Positions 6,331-8,022 of a DNA stretch of 8,022 bases are shown piece by piece. Numbering within the stretch: the stretch's first letter is position 1; the number at the start of each line of letters is the position of its first letter. A program made the position numbers and the translations under genes. Origin of the DNA: JAQBRD01 sp041158765. GTDB lineage: Bacteria > Patescibacteriota > Minisyncoccia > Phycocordibacterales > PALSA-1337. The notes under the pieces are model-generated. The model was not told where the DNA came from. It ran no database searches and saw only the letters and a list, made by a program, of their open reading frames with translations. Where the stretch lies: the NCBI GenBank assembly GCA_041158765.1, contig JBEBAU010000030.1:1-8022 (forward strand), read 5' to 3'.

Positions 6331-7764
6331 CTACTTCACTTCCCCCCAAGAAATGGTCTGATATTGGTTTGATACTGATGGAAATGAAGGTGGTGGACTG
6401 TATAGGAGATTTGAGTCATAAATAATATTTCGTATTTGATATCCCGTACCATTGGTATATGCAAAGCCGTATCGAATATTGGTAGCCAACATACCATAGA
6501 GCGTCAAAGTATCTCTAATGTGATAACTTGAACCGCCGGAACAGCTCGAGCTGTAATAGTAGCGCCCTACACGGCCATTTTGAGCAATAATAGCAGCGTC
6601 AATTCGGAATGTATCATCGCTATACAGCCCAACATTGAAATCTCCTTGCGCAATAAGCGCAATTGCATCTGTTCCATCATAATTTGTGTACTGAAGATTG
6701 GTATTAACCGTAATGTTTTTTTGTTGACTTGGACTGTATGGGAAACTTCCTGCTGCAATTGTAAGTCGTGCACCATTTATTTGACCATCAACCCATACAT
6801 GGTCTTCAACGAAGATAATACCGTTAGTTGGAAAAGCGTAATTTCCCAAAAGTGTCTGACTATTGATGCTCCATGTACCCCAATTTGTTTGCCCTGCAGT
6901 ATTACTACATGAACCTGGAGCGGATCTAAGTGAATTTATTCGATACAAATCAAATGTATCGTTTGTTTTCAAAATAATATGATAGCCTTGCGCACCTGAT
7001 GCAGAAAAATATCTTCCACTTGCCTGTGCATCATCTTTCATCTGTGACAAATTCGTAGTGATAGCGCTGAAATCAACTGTTGGTACTGGGAATTGTCGTC
7101 CTGCCATGAAAACATCAGAGCGTGTCGGCACCGCCGCTGGTGGGTGTGGATCTGCTGAGCCGCTTGTTGTGTACACACCGAATTGAAGCCCACCAGACGG
7201 AACGTCGGGGTCTGTATACTGTGACAATGCACTCGAGACAGTGTTGTGAGCAATTCCATCAAAATGGATACCGTAATTTGATTGAATTGGACCAAAAACC
7301 TCAGTACCCGAACCGAAACGCATATTATCGTTTGCAACCACAGCGTATTTTGCAAATGAAGGAATAGCGAGTGTGGCTTCAATGGTGCGCTTCACTGTGG
7401 GGTCTTCAACAACCGTACCAACTGATTTGATTTTGACTACGGTTGATCCAATTGGTGGAGGTGTAATCGTCAATGCATAATGCCCAATAACTGAGCCATC
7501 TTTTGAAACAAATGCATGTGAATATGGCCCTGTTGAACTTGCACCATTCCCATCATAATAGTCAGTCTGATTATGTGCGAGATGCCAACGATAATAATCA
7601 ATGCCTGATTCAGCTATTTGAAAAGCCTGCTCTCGCAATGAGAGTTGCGCTGAGTTTTTCAACAAAGATCCTGACCACGTTACAAGCGCAGTCGTAATAA
7701 CAACAGCAATAGATGCGAACACAAGTGTATTGACCAAAATAAAGCCGTGCTGGTGTTTCATCAT
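6331..7764 (-). CDS. Large PilX-like type IV pilus minor pseudopilin
   Basis: This is probably a minor component of a type IV pilus or related secretion filament, inserted in the inner membrane and cleaved by prepilin peptidase. The N-terminus MMKHQHG|FILVNT has a short basic leader, a G7/F8 cleavage site and a hydrophobic helix (about 8-29). Mature position 5 is N12 rather than the usual glutamate, as is tolerated in GspK/PilX-type tip pilins. LREQAFQIAESGIDYY (43-58) matches the amphipathic helix of PilX-type proteins. The remaining roughly 400 residues are glycine-, serine- and tyrosine-rich and look like beta-structure, with VWVDGQINGARLTIAAGS (323-340) and RIDAAIIAQNGRVGRYYY (387-404) resembling rungs of a beta-helix or adhesin-like domain. 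Only two cysteines, C286 and C408, are present and could pair. The ATG overlaps the upstream pseudopilin stop as ATGA, suggesting translational coupling; a second ATG follows at once. The exact role is inferred. Confidence 0.8.
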   Translation of the reverse strand: MMKHQHGFILVNTLVFASIAVVITTALVTWSGSLLKNSAQLSLREQAFQIAESGIDYYRWHLAHNQTDYYDGNGASSTGPYSHAFVSKDGSVIGHYALTITPPPIGSTVVKIKSVGTVVEDPTVKRTIEATLAIPSFAKYAVVANDNMRFGSGTEVFGPIQSNYGIHFDGIAHNTVSSALSQYTDPDVPSGGLQFGVYTTSGSADPHPPAAVPTRSDVFMAGRQFPVPTVDFSAITTNLSQMKDDAQASGRYFSASGAQGYHIILKTNDTFDLYRINSLRSAPGSCSNTAGQTNWGTWSINSQTLLGNYAFPTNGIIFVEDHVWVDGQINGARLTIAAGSFPYSPSQQKNITVNTNLQYTNYDGTDAIALIAQGDFNVGLYSDDTFRIDAAIIAQNGRVGRYYYSSSCSGGSSYHIRDTLTLYGMLATNIRYGFAYTNGTGYQIRNIIYDSNLLYSPPPSFPSVSNQYQTISWGEVK

Positions 7765-8022
7765 AAATTATCTTTTAGATTACGGAATGCAACTTCAGAT
7801 GTATAGGTTCGTGATATCGGAAGACTATTCTGATCTACATCTAATATAAGAGATATTTTGACAAGACGTGGAGCTGTTACAGTAACAGGCTGTGCAAGCT
7901 CAGTTGTAGAAGCTGTACCATTGTATGTGCCGTCATAGTATACAAAAATAGGATTCGCACTGTCATTGCGAAGATTTGGAGCAATGAGAGTGATTGTTTC
8001 GGCAGAAGGGTTATATGAAAGA
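7761..8022 (-). CDS. C-terminal part of a pseudopilin (PilW/GspJ-like), beginning beyond the right edge
   Basis: The last 86 codons of a gene end with TGA at 7763-7761, overlapping the following ATG by 4 bp (ATGA). The fragment is beta-rich: PIFVYYDGTYNGT (24-36), then PRLVKISLILDVDQN (51-65), closing with TYTSEVAFRNLKDNL. A V-K-I-x-L strand followed by a short strand ending in R-N near the C-terminus is typical of PilW/GspJ-type pseudopilins, which sit beside PilX/GspK-like genes in minor pilin operons. The N-terminal prepilin signal is outside the window, so the assignment rests on the C-terminal pattern and on the coupled neighbour. No function beyond pilus assembly or tip composition can be claimed. 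Confidence 0.65.
   Translation of the reverse strand, partial: LSYNPSAETITLIAPNLRNDSANPIFVYYDGTYNGTASTTELAQPVTVTAPRLVKISLILDVDQNSLPISRTYTSEVAFRNLKDNL

Noticed and set aside
6580..6912. Plus-strand open frame of about 110 codons, rich in cysteine and isoleucine, opposite the PilX-like gene.
   Set aside because: It lies wholly antisense to the longer, coherent pseudopilin frame and has no motif or start signal of its own.
1..8022. Alternative genetic code (TGA as glycine) as found in some Patescibacteria.
   Set aside because: All genes read normally without internal TGA, and TGA ends the upstream pseudopilin gene exactly where an ATGA overlap makes sense.

Overview
The window looks like chromosomal DNA from a candidate phyla radiation bacterium (Patescibacteria, most likely a Parcubacteria-type lineage). 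The evidence is indirect: tightly packed genes with gaps of 3 to 51 bp, no Shine-Dalgarno sequence ahead of any start, moderate-to-low GC, a phosphoglycerate kinase without the usual HLGRP motif, a ComEC with an SGYN version of its core motif, and type IV pilus pseudopilins of a style I associate with these genomes. No tRNA, rRNA, mobile element or CRISPR array was seen. Every gene reads in the standard code, and TGA is used as a stop (upstream pilin gene), which argues against the TGA-as-glycine lineages.

Layout from left to right. 1-1323 (-): comEC, the DNA-uptake channel, with its C-terminus beyond the left edge. 1363-2118 (-): RNase HI with an additional C-terminal viroplasmin-like domain. 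2122-3924 (-): recJ. These three run in one direction in the order recJ, rnhA, comEC. 3976-4365 (+): a small HIT-family protein, divergent from recJ across 51 bp and convergent with the next gene. 4382-5533 (-): pgk, preceded by tpiA (5550-6308, -), forming a two-gene glycolytic unit. 6331-7764 (-): a large PilX-like minor pseudopilin, which overlaps by 4 bp the end of a second pseudopilin gene (7761 to beyond the right edge).

The genes fall into three functional groups. Surface pilin components and ComEC suggest DNA capture and uptake. RecJ and RNase HI process single-stranded DNA and RNA-DNA hybrids. TpiA and Pgk belong to lower glycolysis, probably a main source of ATP in a cell of this kind.

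The most striking signal is regulatory. Four of the start codons (recJ, rnhA, HIT, tpiA) are preceded by the same hexamer TATACT, 6, 7, 6 and 6 nt before the ATG. Three of these carry a TGn extended -10 element. This geometry puts the transcription start at or next to the ATG, so these mRNAs are predicted to be leaderless, which fits the absence of ribosome binding sites.
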